Assembly: GCA_947499955.1 (NCBI GenBank)
Contig: CANMQI010000017.1
Coordinates: forward strand, 1-64,000
Direction: 5' to 3'
Source: an uncultured Granulosicoccus sp.
GTDB taxonomy: Bacteria > Pseudomonadota > Gammaproteobacteria > Granulosicoccales > Granulosicoccaceae
DNA: 64,000 nt
Under the pieces are notes generated by a model. It was not told the DNA's origin. It did not search any database and saw only the letters and a program-made list of their open reading frames with translations. Positions 37,422-46,518 of the stretch are shown here, one piece after another. A program made the position numbers and the translations under genes. Within the stretch, counting starts at the first letter, position 1, and each line of letters opens with the position of its first letter.

Positions 37422-38081
37422 ATGCATTTCACGCGACGCGGCTTTCTGTCTGCCACCCTGCAAACCACTATCGCCACGACACTGGGCGCAAGCCTGGCAG
37501 GGGTTGCCGGCAATGCCATGGCAGCAGGTGGTTACGAACTGATCAACCCGCCACAGAACACCTCCACACCTGACAAGGTCGAAGTCATCGAGTACTTCTG
37601 GCTGGGTTGCCCTCACTGCTACGCGTTTGAACCCAGCATTTCTGCCTGGGAGCAGAACATGCCGGAAAATGTGGCCTTCATTCGTGAAGCTCCGCCGTTG
37701 AACCCTTCCTGGGAACAGCATTCACGTGCCTTCTATGCCGCCCAACTGCTGGGACGTGAGCATGATTTCGTACCAGCCATGTTCAAGGCGATCCATGAAA
37801 ATCGCCAGCGCATGAGAAAGCCCGAAGACATCGCCGACCTGGCTGCCGCGCTGGGCATGGACAAGGAAAAATTCCTGAAGACCATGGATTCATTCGGCGT
37901 TCAGACCAAGATGAACCGCTCCATGCAACTGGCCAAAGGCGCTGGCCTCACCGGCGTACCCTCGGTCGTGATCAACGGCAAGTACCGCACAGGCGCAGGT
38001 CTGGCGGGTGGCAACGAGGCCATCATCACCGTAATCAACGAAACCATCGCGATGGAAAAGAAGACCATGGGAATCGAGTAA
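37422..38081 (+). CDS. dsbA: Thiol:disulfide interchange protein DsbA, Tat-like signal
   Basis: A 219-residue periplasmic disulfide oxidase. The thioredoxin fold carries the active site CPHC (63-66) and the cis-Pro loop GVPSVVING. The ATG at 37422 has a GAGGA site 8 bp upstream. The signal is FTRRGFLS followed by a long hydrophobic stretch and AMAAG; the Arg pair looks Tat-like, whereas most DsbA proteins use Sec/SRP. It follows cytochrome c4 by about 190 bp and is followed by a terminator. Confidence 0.9.
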   Translation: MHFTRRGFLSATLQTTIATTLGASLAGVAGNAMAAGGYELINPPQNTSTPDKVEVIEYFWLGCPHCYAFEPSISAWEQNMPENVAFIREAPPLNPSWEQHSRAFYAAQLLGREHDFVPAMFKAIHENRQRMRKPEDIADLAAALGMDKEKFLKTMDSFGVQTKMNRSMQLAKGAGLTGVPSVVINGKYRTGAGLAGGNEAIITVINETIAMEKKTMGIE

Positions 38082-38145
38082 CACTCGACACGACCTTACG
38101 CGCCGCCGCAAGGCGGCCGACTGATCGTCACCAGTCTGAAATGAG

Positions 38146-38176
38146 AAAGGCCGCTGAAGATCCAGCGGCCTTTTTT
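38146..38176 (+). terminator. Rho-independent terminator after dsbA
   Basis: AAAGGCCGCTG (38146-38156) pairs with CAGCGGCCTTT (38163-38173), and the T run continues to 38176. The stem has 11 pairs and a 6-nt loop. This is the clearest intrinsic terminator in the window. Confidence 0.9.
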
Positions 38177-38241
38177 GTGCCTTATTGGCAGTGAGGTCAG
38201 AACGCAGAGCGTTTAGCAATCACCCCTGTACAAGTCAGCCG

Positions 38242-39027
38242 TCAAAAACCGGTGGCACCGCCGCCATCAACCAGCAACACCTGACCGGTGACATAAGCCG
38301 CGGCCGCAGAGGAGAGAAAGGCACAGGCCCAGCCAATATCCTCCGGTTTGCCCAAGGCGTTCATGGGGATGCGGCTCATGATCTTCTGCTGCCGGGGAAT
38401 GTCACCGGCCGTGGCCTTGCGATACAAGTCGGTATCGATCCAGCCCGGTGCCACGCCGTTGATGCGCACGCCACGACCGGCGAATTCTGCGGACAGGCCT
38501 CGGATCACACCATTGATGGCTGTTTTTGACACCGTGTAACCCAGGACATTGGGCTGACCGATATACGCCGTCATGGAAGAAATGAAGGTTACCGAACCAC
38601 CGCCGTTGGCCATCTGTTGACGAATGACATGTCGACTCAACTCCAGTGCGCCACGCACATGAACATCGAAGACCGAATCGAAGTCAGCCATATCGCTTTC
38701 CTCGAAAGGCTTCTTCAGTGTATTGCCGGCATTGTTTATCAGAATATCGATATTGCCGTACTCACTCTCCAGTCGCTGTGCAAAAGCCGGTATGGACTGC
38801 AGGTCGGTGATGTCCAGTACCTCGGCATGGCAGCTCTCTCCAATCGTCTTGCACGCCTCTTCCAGCACCTGAGCACGTCGCCCGGCGATGATGACCCGGG
38901 CACCACTGGCGGCCAGGCAACTTGCGATGGCAAGACCGATTCCGGAGCCACCGCCGGTGACCAGCGCCGTCTTGCCCGAAAGGCCGTAGACCTGTTGTAG
39001 CTTGTTCAATGCCGCGTTCTCATTCAT
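38242..39027 (-). CDS. Short-chain dehydrogenase/reductase (gluconate 5-dehydrogenase-like)
   Basis: A 261-residue SDR. The cofactor motif is TGGGSGIG (near 25), the NNAG motif ILINNAGNT, the catalytic Ser in FISSMTAY and the Tyr-Lys pair in GYTVSK. The ATG at 39027 overlaps the zinc dehydrogenase stop by 8 bp. Last gene of an operon with a sugar-type ABC importer, so it likely oxidises or reduces an imported sugar, polyol or keto-acid. The substrate is not known. Confidence 0.87.
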   Translation of the reverse strand: MNENAALNKLQQVYGLSGKTALVTGGGSGIGLAIASCLAASGARVIIAGRRAQVLEEACKTIGESCHAEVLDITDLQSIPAFAQRLESEYGNIDILINNAGNTLKKPFEESDMADFDSVFDVHVRGALELSRHVIRQQMANGGGSVTFISSMTAYIGQPNVLGYTVSKTAINGVIRGLSAEFAGRGVRINGVAPGWIDTDLYRKATAGDIPRQQKIMSRIPMNALGKPEDIGWACAFLSSAAAAYVTGQVLLVDGGGATGF

Positions 39028-40045
39028 GTGTCAGATCAATCATCACTTTGAAGGTTGTGTTACGCACGCTTTCCCAGTAATCGAAAGCCTGATCGGCCTG
39101 TGCCCAGGGGAAGACTCGGGAGATCAGTGTATCGGCAGCCGCGCCATGCGCTTCCAGATAGCGCACCACGTCATGGAAGTCCTGACGTGTGGCATTGCGA
39201 GAGCCGAAGATATCCAGCTCCTTCAGATTGAAGTACTTGGTGTCATAGCTCACCTCGGCCTTGGCATAGCCGACATAGACCACCCGTCCGGCAAAGCAGG
39301 CGATATCGATCGCACCCCGAAACGTCTCGGGCAGGCCAACGGCTTCGATAACCACATCGGCACCATCGCCGTGGGTCAGGGCATTGACCCGCTCTTCCAG
39401 GTTCTCACTCAACGGATTGATGACCTGCTCTACCCCGAGCCCCAGCAGGATGTCCTTCTTGCTGTCACTGACTTCCACCGCGATGACCCGCGCACCGCGC
39501 TGCAAAGCTCCGATCATGGCGCCTACACCGATCATGCCGGCACCCAGTACGACCACCGTGTCATCAGCCTGCACGCTGGCGCGCCCGACGGCATGAAAAC
39601 CCACGGACAAGGGCTCAACCAGTGCCAGACGATGCGGTGGCAAGGTGTCATTGAGAATCAGTCGGTCATGCTTGACCGCCAGTCGCTCGGACATGCCTCC
39701 GTGCTGCTGCACACCCAGGGTCTTGTTGAATCGACAGGCATTGGTTCGTCCCTTGCGACAGGAGGAACACTGGCCGCATTCAGTGTAGGGCACGACAATC
39801 ACCTGCTTGCCGATACCGAACTCCGCCGGCACATCACTGGCGGTTGCGAGAATCGTCGCTCCAATCTCGTGACCCGGTATACGCGGCAGCTCCGCCAACG
39901 GATTTGCACCGCGATAGGTGTTGAGGTCACTGCCGCACAGGCCCACGTGATTCACCTGCAGGAGAACTTCCCCGGCGCCCGGATTGGCTTCTGCAACGGC
40001 TTGTATTTCCGATTGGCCGACCTCGGTTATGACCAGTGCTTCCAT
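39020..40045 (-). CDS. Zinc-dependent medium-chain alcohol dehydrogenase (polyol/sugar type)
   Basis: A 341-residue enzyme with catalytic zinc ligands in VGLCGSDLNTY and IPGHEIGA, a structural zinc cluster with the Cys of TECGQCSSCRKGRTNAC, and the nucleotide motif VLGAGMIGVGA. It resembles galactitol, sorbitol and threonine dehydrogenases. The operon position after a sugar-binding protein suggests that it oxidises the imported sugar or polyol. Confidence 0.85.
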   Translation of the reverse strand: MEALVITEVGQSEIQAVAEANPGAGEVLLQVNHVGLCGSDLNTYRGANPLAELPRIPGHEIGATILATASDVPAEFGIGKQVIVVPYTECGQCSSCRKGRTNACRFNKTLGVQQHGGMSERLAVKHDRLILNDTLPPHRLALVEPLSVGFHAVGRASVQADDTVVVLGAGMIGVGAMIGALQRGARVIAVEVSDSKKDILLGLGVEQVINPLSENLEERVNALTHGDGADVVIEAVGLPETFRGAIDIACFAGRVVYVGYAKAEVSYDTKYFNLKELDIFGSRNATRQDFHDVVRYLEAHGAAADTLISRVFPWAQADQAFDYWESVRNTTFKVMIDLTHE

Positions 40046-40081
40046 TATCTCTCTGCTTGTAGTGTGATTTGTAAGGGAATA

Positions 40082-40106
40082 CCCTGCGCCAGCAAACGGC
40101 GCAGGG
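40082..40106 (-). promoter_or_regulatory. Intercistronic hairpin after sugar-binding protein gene
   Basis: CCCTGCGCC (40082-40090) pairs with GGCGCAGGG (40098-40106) across a 7-nt loop. It sits just after the binding-protein stop and before the dehydrogenase start on the minus strand, with no T run. It probably stabilises the upstream message and lowers read-through. Confidence 0.6.
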
Positions 40107-40114
40107 CTTTGGAA

Positions 40115-41032
40115 CTACATGAAGTCAGCGACGTTGTCTTGCGTGATCAGAATGCCGTCGATCGGCGTGAACTCGGGCACCTCTTCACCATTGATGATGC
40201 CGACCAGGTTCTTGACACTTTCCTGGCCCATGCGAACGTTGTCCTGCTTGATATCGGCTGCCTGCTCACCGGCTTCGATGGATTTCAGGTTGCCCGGATT
40301 GCCGTCGAAGCCCACGATCAACGTGTCTTCCAGAATGCCTCTTTCCTTCGCAGCAGACACCGCAGCCAGGGCCATCGGATCGGATGCGGCAAAGATTGCC
40401 TTGATGTCAGGATTGGACTGCGTCATGTTGATCGTGGTGTCATAGCCACAGGCTTCCTGCCAGTCACAGATGTGGAAGATGACTTCCAGACCCGCAGCTT
40501 CAGCGGCATTCTTGACACCGTCGCGACGTGCATTGCCCGTCTGGTGTCCGGCAGAACCACCCAGAATCAGGACAGTGCCTTCCTTCAGGTTGTCGACAAT
40601 GTACTGACCAGCCACACCGGCGGCTGCCAGATTGTCTGTCTGCACCAGACTCTTGATGTGCGGATGCTCGATGCCGGTATCCACCGCGACCACGGGAATA
40701 CCTCGGGCTGCTGCCATGTCCAGAGAATCCCCGAAGGCACGATTATCCACTGAACCGATGATGATACCGTCCACACCCATGTTGATGGCACGATCCACGG
40801 CATCCTTCTGCGCCGCAGCATCCGCCTGTGTGGCCGTCAGATCGATGAATTCGACACCCATCTCATCGGCCTGTGACTTGGCGGCATCGCCAACACCTAC
40901 CCAGAAAGGCTGATCGGTGGAATAGCCGGTATAGGCGATCTTCAGGTCGGCAGCCGTACTGACATTGGCTGCCAGCAATCCGCCTGCGGTGGCTGCCAGA
41001 ATGGCAAGCCGGTTGAATGTTCTGCGTTTCAT
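40115..41032 (-). CDS. Sugar ABC transporter periplasmic binding protein (RbsB type)
   Basis: A 305-residue binding protein with a signal peptide (MKRRTFNRLAILAA, cleavage near STAAD) and a type I periplasmic-binding fold. Segments DAVDRAINMGVDGIIIGS, GIPVVAVDTGIEH and FAASDPMALAAVSAA are typical of the ribose/fructose class. The ATG at 41032 is used; a TTG two codons upstream fits the GGAGG site better (5 bp versus 11 bp), so the start is uncertain. First sugar contact of the operon, for a pentose, hexose or polyol. Confidence 0.87.
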   Translation of the reverse strand: MKRRTFNRLAILAATAGGLLAANVSTAADLKIAYTGYSTDQPFWVGVGDAAKSQADEMGVEFIDLTATQADAAAQKDAVDRAINMGVDGIIIGSVDNRAFGDSLDMAAARGIPVVAVDTGIEHPHIKSLVQTDNLAAAGVAGQYIVDNLKEGTVLILGGSAGHQTGNARRDGVKNAAEAAGLEVIFHICDWQEACGYDTTINMTQSNPDIKAIFAASDPMALAAVSAAKERGILEDTLIVGFDGNPGNLKSIEAGEQAADIKQDNVRMGQESVKNLVGIINGEEVPEFTPIDGILITQDNVADFM

Positions 41033-41098
41033 GGTCAAGGTTTCCTCCAGTGACTCTTGGGTATTCGTCTGATGACGAGCTCTACTTCCTTCTCTGGA

Positions 41099-42079
41099 CT
41101 AGCGCTTCGGCCGGTTTCTCATGTCCAGAAATACAGCCAGTATGATGATCACGCCAATGGCAATTCGTTGTACCGAGGTGCCGACACCCAGATAGGCCAG
41201 GCCCACGATAATGGTCTGCATGATCATCATGCCGATGATGGTCTTGCCTACCCCGCCGCGACCACCAAACAGACTGGTACCACCGATGACCACCGCGGCA
41301 ATGGCAAACAACTCGTAGGACTGGCCACGCGATGACTGGGCAAAATTGAGCTTGGAGACCTCCACGATCGCCGCGGTGGCCGCCATGAAACCGCCAATGG
41401 TGTAATAGATGACGCGGCTTCTGGCAACGGCGACACCCGACAGGCGCGCCACCTCTTCATTACCGCCGATGGCATAGGCATGATTGCCCAGACGAGTCAT
41501 GCGAAGAAAAATGCCGATGATCAGCGCCGAGGCAAACATGATGGAGATGGGCATGACGAATCCGGTACCCAGCATGCGGAACGAATCGGGAAAGCGCGAC
41601 AGATCCTGACCACTGCCCAGCAGCTCGGCAATGCCCTTGTAAGCGGTCAGTCCACCGAGTGTCACGATGAAGGCAGGCACGCCGGAGAACACCTGCACCA
41701 TGCCATTGAGAAATCCGCAGAAGGCACCGGTAGCCAAACCGATCACGATGGCCAGCCACACGGGCAACTCGAAGTTGATCAGCATGATGCCCACCACCAC
41801 ACCGACCACGGCAAAGATCGACCCGACCGACAGATCCAGCCCACCGGATATCAATACAACTGTGGTACCACAGGCCAGAATTGCCAGTATCGAGGCCTGA
41901 GTCATGATGGTGAACAGGGTATTGACGTTGCGGAACGGTTCCGACAATGCGTAGAACACTGCGTAAATGGCCACCAGAGCGAGAAACACCTGTCCGATCT
42001 GTCTGACCTGATGCATCAGTGCATCCCGCGACAAGCGCTGCGACTCAGGTGGCACGCCCTGCTCGACTTGTTCGTTCAT
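41099..42079 (-). CDS. Sugar ABC transporter permease (RbsC type)
   Basis: A 326-residue permease with eight to ten helices. Family patterns are ILACGTTVVLISGGLDLSVGS near 70, FIVTLGGLTAYKGI near 140 and VIGGTSLFGGRGG near 270. It overlaps the ATPase gene by 4 bp (ATGA). It forms a homodimeric channel in this transporter class (family knowledge). Confidence 0.88.
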   Translation of the reverse strand: MNEQVEQGVPPESQRLSRDALMHQVRQIGQVFLALVAIYAVFYALSEPFRNVNTLFTIMTQASILAILACGTTVVLISGGLDLSVGSIFAVVGVVVGIMLINFELPVWLAIVIGLATGAFCGFLNGMVQVFSGVPAFIVTLGGLTAYKGIAELLGSGQDLSRFPDSFRMLGTGFVMPISIMFASALIIGIFLRMTRLGNHAYAIGGNEEVARLSGVAVARSRVIYYTIGGFMAATAAIVEVSKLNFAQSSRGQSYELFAIAAVVIGGTSLFGGRGGVGKTIIGMMIMQTIIVGLAYLGVGTSVQRIAIGVIIILAVFLDMRNRPKR

Positions 42080-42897
42080 GCCTGCGCTGCCTGTGGTTCG
42101 TTGGCGCCGGTAATAAGCGCAACCAGTGAATCTCCGTCAACCTCGGACACATTGCGGGTGGCAATGTGCCTGCCCAGTCGCAACACCATGACGCGGTCGC
42201 AGTAATGCAATACATGCTGCATGTTGTGCGTGATCATGATGACCGACAGACCGTGATCCTTCAGTGAGGTCACCAGGTCCATCGCCATCTGCGACTCACG
42301 CACACCGAGAGCCGCCGTCGGCTCATCCAGAATCGCCACGCGTTTGCCGAACATGACGGTCTTGCTCAGGGCAACGGCCTGACGCTGGCCACCGGAAAAC
42401 GCTTCCGCCTCACGATAGATATCGGTGATGCGGATATTGAGCTTGCCGAACAGCGCACGAACCTCATTGTCCATGCGACGAAAATCCAGAAAACCGAAAA
42501 CCCGACCCAGGAAGTCATCACGCACGATTTCCCGCCCCAGAAAGATGTTCTTGGTCACCGTCAGCTCATTGACCAGCGCCAGATCCTGATAAACCGTTTC
42601 GATGCCGGCACTCTTGGCGGCGGTAGGCGAGTCGATCTGAACCGCCTGACCATCGAAATACAACTGCCCCTCATCCCGACTGAGCGCTCCGGTGATGGCC
42701 TTGATCAGCGTGGACTTGCCGGCGCCGTTATCACCCACGACCGCCAGAACCTCGCCGGTCTTGAGACGCAGGTCGACGTTGTCGACCGCCACGACTCCGC
42801 CAAAGCGCTTTGTCACGCCCAACGCCTCGAACACATGCCCCGGTTCGGAACGCGCATTGTTCATCATGATCTTGCACACTGGCACATCGTGCGACAT
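42076..42897 (-). CDS. Sugar ABC transporter ATPase, single-domain FrcA type
   Basis: About 273 residues with one nucleotide-binding domain, unlike the tandem RbsA. Walker A is GDNGAGKST, the Q-loop ETVYQDLALVNELTV, the signature FSGGQRQAVALSK and Walker B VAILDEPTAAL, with H-loop ITHN. The ATG at 42897 is chosen; later in-frame ATGs at 42867 and 42864 are possible. First gene of the operon, divergent from the two-winged-helix regulator. Confidence 0.85.
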   Translation of the reverse strand: MSHDVPVCKIMMNNARSEPGHVFEALGVTKRFGGVVAVDNVDLRLKTGEVLAVVGDNGAGKSTLIKAITGALSRDEGQLYFDGQAVQIDSPTAAKSAGIETVYQDLALVNELTVTKNIFLGREIVRDDFLGRVFGFLDFRRMDNEVRALFGKLNIRITDIYREAEAFSGGQRQAVALSKTVMFGKRVAILDEPTAALGVRESQMAMDLVTSLKDHGLSVIMITHNMQHVLHYCDRVMVLRLGRHIATRNVSEVDGDSLVALITGANEPQAAQA

Positions 42898-42911
42898 ACT
42901 CCAAATGTCCT

Positions 42912-42921
42912 TTATGCATAA
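42912..42921. promoter_or_regulatory. Palindrome in divergent promoter region
   Basis: TTATGCATAA is a perfect 10-bp palindrome 15 bp upstream of the ATPase start and 74 bp upstream of the GntR-type regulator start. The 97-bp gap is AT-rich. An operator for the divergent regulator is plausible but unproven. Confidence 0.4.
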
Positions 42922-42994
42922 GAAACCATTTTTCCGATTCCACGTCAAATGATTTTTGTGGATAAAGAACATTTTTTCATTCGAGGCCCGGCAA

Positions 42995-43888
42995 ATGAAG
43001 CGCAACAATCGCTACAAGGATATCCACAATCGATGTCTTGACCAGATCAGGCAGTTGCCCACAGGCGCCGAACTGCCCACCGAGAGCAAGCTCTCCGAAG
43101 AGCTGGAGGCCAGTCGTACCACCATCCGTGCGGTGCTTTCCCACCTGGCGGAGATCGAACTGATCGACTGGCAGGGGCGCAAGAAGACCATCCTGCGCAA
43201 ACCCCTGAAACGGGATTATTTCGTCTCCGAAGAGACGCGCTCAACACACCAGATCGTTGAACAGGCCTTCATGGAGAACATACTCGGCGGTCATTTCGAT
43301 GTCGGCGTCCTGCTCAATGAATCCGAGCTGGCTCGTCAGTTTGATGTCAGCACATCCGCTGTCAGAGAATTCCTGATTCGTTTCTCACGCTTCGGTCTGA
43401 TTGAAAAGGCCCCGAATCGGGGCTGGATTCTCAAGGGTTTCACTCAGAAGTTCGCGCTGGAACTCAGTGACGTGCGCGAATTGTTCGAACAACGTTCGGT
43501 GCGTCTGTTCGTGAACCTGCCGGCCCGCGATGAGGCCTGGCAGGCCCTGACACACTTGCAACAGGAACATCTCGCTCTGCAGGCCCGTCTGCAACAGGAT
43601 TATCTACAGTTCTCCAACCTGGACAACCGCTTTCACAAGCTGATCTACAGTGCCTCGGACAATCGCTTCATCAACGATTTCTACGATCTGATCACCATCA
43701 TCTTCCACTACCACTACCGCTGGAACAAGAAGGACGAACTGGAACGCAACACCGCAGCTGTTGCCCAACACCTCGACATCATCCAGGCCTTGATCGACAA
43801 GGACGAGGAGCAGGCGCTGGCCGCCTGCAAGGTCCATCTGGCGCAGGCTCGACAGACACTGCTGAGCTCGATCGACTGGGAGAAATAG
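42995..43888 (+). CDS. GntR-superfamily regulator with two winged helices and FCD domain
   Basis: A 297-residue regulator. The first winged helix (about 5-65) contains GAELPTESKLSEELEASRTTIRAVLSHL. A second unit (about 80-140) contains LLNESELARQFDVSTSAVREFLIRFSRFGLIEK. An FCD-type effector domain follows (about 150-290) with LSDVRELFEQRSVRL and DNRFHKLIYSASDN. Normal FadR-type regulators have one helix-turn-helix, so the duplicated DNA-binding part is unusual. It probably controls the divergent sugar operon. The start at 42995 has GAGG upstream. Confidence 0.8.
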   Translation: MKRNNRYKDIHNRCLDQIRQLPTGAELPTESKLSEELEASRTTIRAVLSHLAEIELIDWQGRKKTILRKPLKRDYFVSEETRSTHQIVEQAFMENILGGHFDVGVLLNESELARQFDVSTSAVREFLIRFSRFGLIEKAPNRGWILKGFTQKFALELSDVRELFEQRSVRLFVNLPARDEAWQALTHLQQEHLALQARLQQDYLQFSNLDNRFHKLIYSASDNRFINDFYDLITIIFHYHYRWNKKDELERNTAAVAQHLDIIQALIDKDEEQALAACKVHLAQARQTLLSSIDWEK

Positions 43889-43917
43889 TGCTGCAGATCA
43901 GAGAAATTCGATGAAAT

Positions 43918-45027
43918 TCACTCAAGCACTCGGGGTCTGTTGATCTGCTCGAACGCCAGACCTTCCCCATCGAACAATTGCAGATTGCGTGGTCCAAGCC
44001 TTATGCAACAGTGTTGGCCGATTTTCCACAGCTCCTCCCCACTGACGCTCCACATCAGGCTTCGCCCCGTTGATGTATGTAACTTCAGCAAAGCATTCTC
44101 CCCCGTGTTCTCCGCGACATCGATGACCGCGTCGATGCCCTCTCCCGTGCTGCACTGATCAATGTGCTCAGGCCTGACCCCCAGTGTGACCCTGTCGCCC
44201 AGCGACAGAGCTGGCCCGGGTTTGACGGCCACGGCAATGGTACCGAGATCGTCGGCGGCAACTCTCACTTGGTCCTCGGCAATACCCGTGACGCTGACTT
44301 CGATGAAATTCATCTTTGGAGAACCGATGAACCCCGCCACGAACATGTCTCGCGGCAGATGATAGAGCTCCAGCGGGGTACCGATCTGACGTGCGATACC
44401 GCTGTCGAGAACGACGATACGATCGGCCAGGGTCATGGCTTCGGTCTGATCATGTGTCACGTACACCATCGTTGCCCGCAGATCGTGGTGCAGCTTGGCA
44501 ATTTCCATACGCATGTGAACGCGCAAGGCCGCATCCAGATTGGATAACGGCTCATCGAACAGAAAGACCTTGGGATCGCGCACAATCGCTCGACCGATAG
44601 CGACACGTTGTCTTTGCCCGCCAGACAACTGTCCCGGCTTTCGATCAAGCAAGTGAGTTATCTCGAGGATATCAGCCGCCGCATTGACCTTGACCTTGAT
44701 CTGCTCGGCAGGTGTACCGGCAATCTGCAGGCCGAATGACATGTTCTGAAAGACAGTCTTGTGTGGATAGAGGGCATAGGACTGAAACACCATGGCAATA
44801 CCACGCAATTTTGCAGGTATGGCATTGCACAGCGTGTTGTCAATCCAGATCTCACCAGCGGATATCTCCTCGAGCCCGGCAATCATCCGCAGCAGCGTGG
44901 ATTTGCCGCAGCCGGACGGCCCGACAAATACGATGAATTCGCCATCCTTTACGTCCAGATCAATGCCGTCGAGCACATTGAAGTCGGCATAGGACTTCTT
45001 GACGTCTTTAAGTGAAAGCCCGGCCAT
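43918..45027 (-). CDS. CUT1 ABC transporter ATPase (UgpC/MalK/MsmK type)
   Basis: A 369-residue ATPase. Walker A is [11 protein letters not shown] (about 37), the Q-loop [15 protein letters not shown], the signature [15 protein letters not shown], Walker [13 protein letters not shown] and H-loop [11 protein letters not shown]-terminal TOBE/OB regulatory region follows (about 240-369). It serves the two permeases encoded at 46.5-48.3 kb, and the sulfatase gene lies between them in the same transcription unit. Confidence 0.88.
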   Translation of the reverse strand: MAGLSLKDVKKSYADFNVLDGIDLDVKDGEFIVFVGPSGCGKSTLLRMIAGLEEISAGEIWIDNTLCNAIPAKLRGIAMVFQSYALYPHKTVFQNMSFGLQIAGTPAEQIKVKVNAAADILEITHLLDRKPGQLSGGQRQRVAIGRAIVRDPKVFLFDEPLSNLDAALRVHMRMEIAKLHHDLRATMVYVTHDQTEAMTLADRIVVLDSGIARQIGTPLELYHLPRDMFVAGFIGSPKMNFIEVSVTGIAEDQVRVAADDLGTIAVAVKPGPALSLGDRVTLGVRPEHIDQCSTGEGIDAVIDVAENTGENALLKLHTSTGRSLMWSVSGEELWKIGQHCCIRLGPRNLQLFDGEGLAFEQINRPRVLE

Positions 45028-45060
45028 TACGGTGTCTGCTCATTGTCGAAGGATTGCCAA

Positions 45061-46512
45061 TCAGGGGCGCGCATCGAAGATCACTCCGTTACCACCCATG
45101 AATTGGTTTGAAAAGGGATAAAAATGCTTTTCCTGCGGCATGCGTGGCGTCCGCGCATACCGCTCGGCAAATTGCTCAGGCTGAAAGAATGTGACCACCC
45201 GTTCGCGTAGATCACGACAAAGATCCTGATATTCGTTCAAAAGAGCCAGGTTCAGCCACTCACCAGGGTCTTCAGTCATGTCGTACAGCTCTTCGTACCC
45301 ATCCAGGTAAAGGCAGTATTTCCACTGCTCACGCCGTAGCATGCAGCCGGCTTGATCCGGGTGCTTGAGAATCGACGTTTCACAAAACAGTTCGCTGCGC
45401 GCCAGTGAGCCATTACGCAAAGCCGGTCCCAGATCAACGCCATCGAGATGGGCCGGCATGGCGATACCTGCACTCTTGCACAGCGTCGGATACAGGTCGA
45501 TCAGACCCACCAGCTGAGAGCTGCGTAACCCGGGGCTGCAAGCACCCGGCGCACGTATGATCAAGGGTACCCGGGCGGAATCTTCAAAAAATACACTCTT
45601 CTGCCACATGCCTCGTCGGGCAGCCATCTCACCGTGATCGGAGGCATAGACAACGATGGTGTTGTCGTCCAGACCAAGGTACCCCAGTGTGTCCAGTATC
45701 CGACCGATGGCATCGTCAACCCATTCAACACAGCCATAATATGCCGTCAATGCCCGCAGGTTCACCTCGCTGTCATGTCGGTGTCGGGACGTACTGCAAT
45801 ACCTGACCGCGGAGCTGACAAATGGAGACGCCTTGTCCAGCCAATCTTGCGGATAATCCGGCAACGCAACGTGACCTGCCAGAGCGTCGAAGTGCTGTTG
45901 TGGCGGATTTATCGGAAAGTGTGGCTTGTCAAAATGCACGCTCAGGAAAAACGGTGAGCCAGAATTCTGCGACACCCAGCTCTGCAGCCAGCGGGATGCC
46001 TCAGCCACACAGATTTCTGTCTGAGTCAGACTGATTGGAATGCCTGAGGGGCCTGCATCGGCCAGAATATCGCCAAGCCCAGACTCGCCCTTGTCTGGGG
46101 TGCGCGCTGGATCAGGCTGATGAGCCTGACCGAAAAAGTCCCCATAAGGCCTTTCCTGATAACCCTGAAACTGCTCACCATTGAAGTGTGATTTCCCGAT
46201 CAGCGCTGTCCGATACCCTGCCTGCGAAAATGTTCTGGCGAGCGTTTCACCGTTGGACGGCAGGATATGCTGATTGTCGTAGATGCCGGTGTTGCGTGAG
46301 TATTGCCCGGTAATCAATGATGAACGACTTGGCACGCACAATGGATTCTGACAATAAGCGTTGTCGAATCGAACTCCGCTGCGGCTCAGAGCATCCAGGT
46401 TCGGTGTCCGCACGGGATTGTCATTGACATCGCTCATCGCCGAGACAGTGTGCTGATCGGAGAGCAGAAACAGGATATTCGGTTGAGGGTTCTTCACTGG
46501 CGCTTCGGTCAT
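45061..46512 (-). CDS. Cytoplasmic Cys-type sulfatase
   Basis: A 483-residue sulfatase (alkaline phosphatase superfamily) that should remove sulfate esters from a sugar. The formylglycine signature is CVPSR (Cys59-Arg63, in NPLCVPSRSSLITGQ). Metal ligands appear at Asp19-Gln20 (LLSDQH) and in YASDHGEM. No signal peptide is visible, so it should act after import by the ABC system it is embedded in. An anaerobic- or FGE-type maturase is needed but none is in the window. Choline-sulfatase-like alternatives cannot be excluded. Confidence 0.87.
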   Translation of the reverse strand: MTEAPVKNPQPNILFLLSDQHTVSAMSDVNDNPVRTPNLDALSRSGVRFDNAYCQNPLCVPSRSSLITGQYSRNTGIYDNQHILPSNGETLARTFSQAGYRTALIGKSHFNGEQFQGYQERPYGDFFGQAHQPDPARTPDKGESGLGDILADAGPSGIPISLTQTEICVAEASRWLQSWVSQNSGSPFFLSVHFDKPHFPINPPQQHFDALAGHVALPDYPQDWLDKASPFVSSAVRYCSTSRHRHDSEVNLRALTAYYGCVEWVDDAIGRILDTLGYLGLDDNTIVVYASDHGEMAARRGMWQKSVFFEDSARVPLIIRAPGACSPGLRSSQLVGLIDLYPTLCKSAGIAMPAHLDGVDLGPALRNGSLARSELFCETSILKHPDQAGCMLRREQWKYCLYLDGYEELYDMTEDPGEWLNLALLNEYQDLCRDLRERVVTFFQPEQFAERYARTPRMPQEKHFYPFSNQFMGGNGVIFDARP

Positions 46513-46518
46513 TGCAGG

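Noticed and set aside
39002..40753. A 583-codon open frame on the plus strand
   Set aside because: It is antisense to the zinc dehydrogenase and sugar-binding protein genes and shows no recognisable domain.
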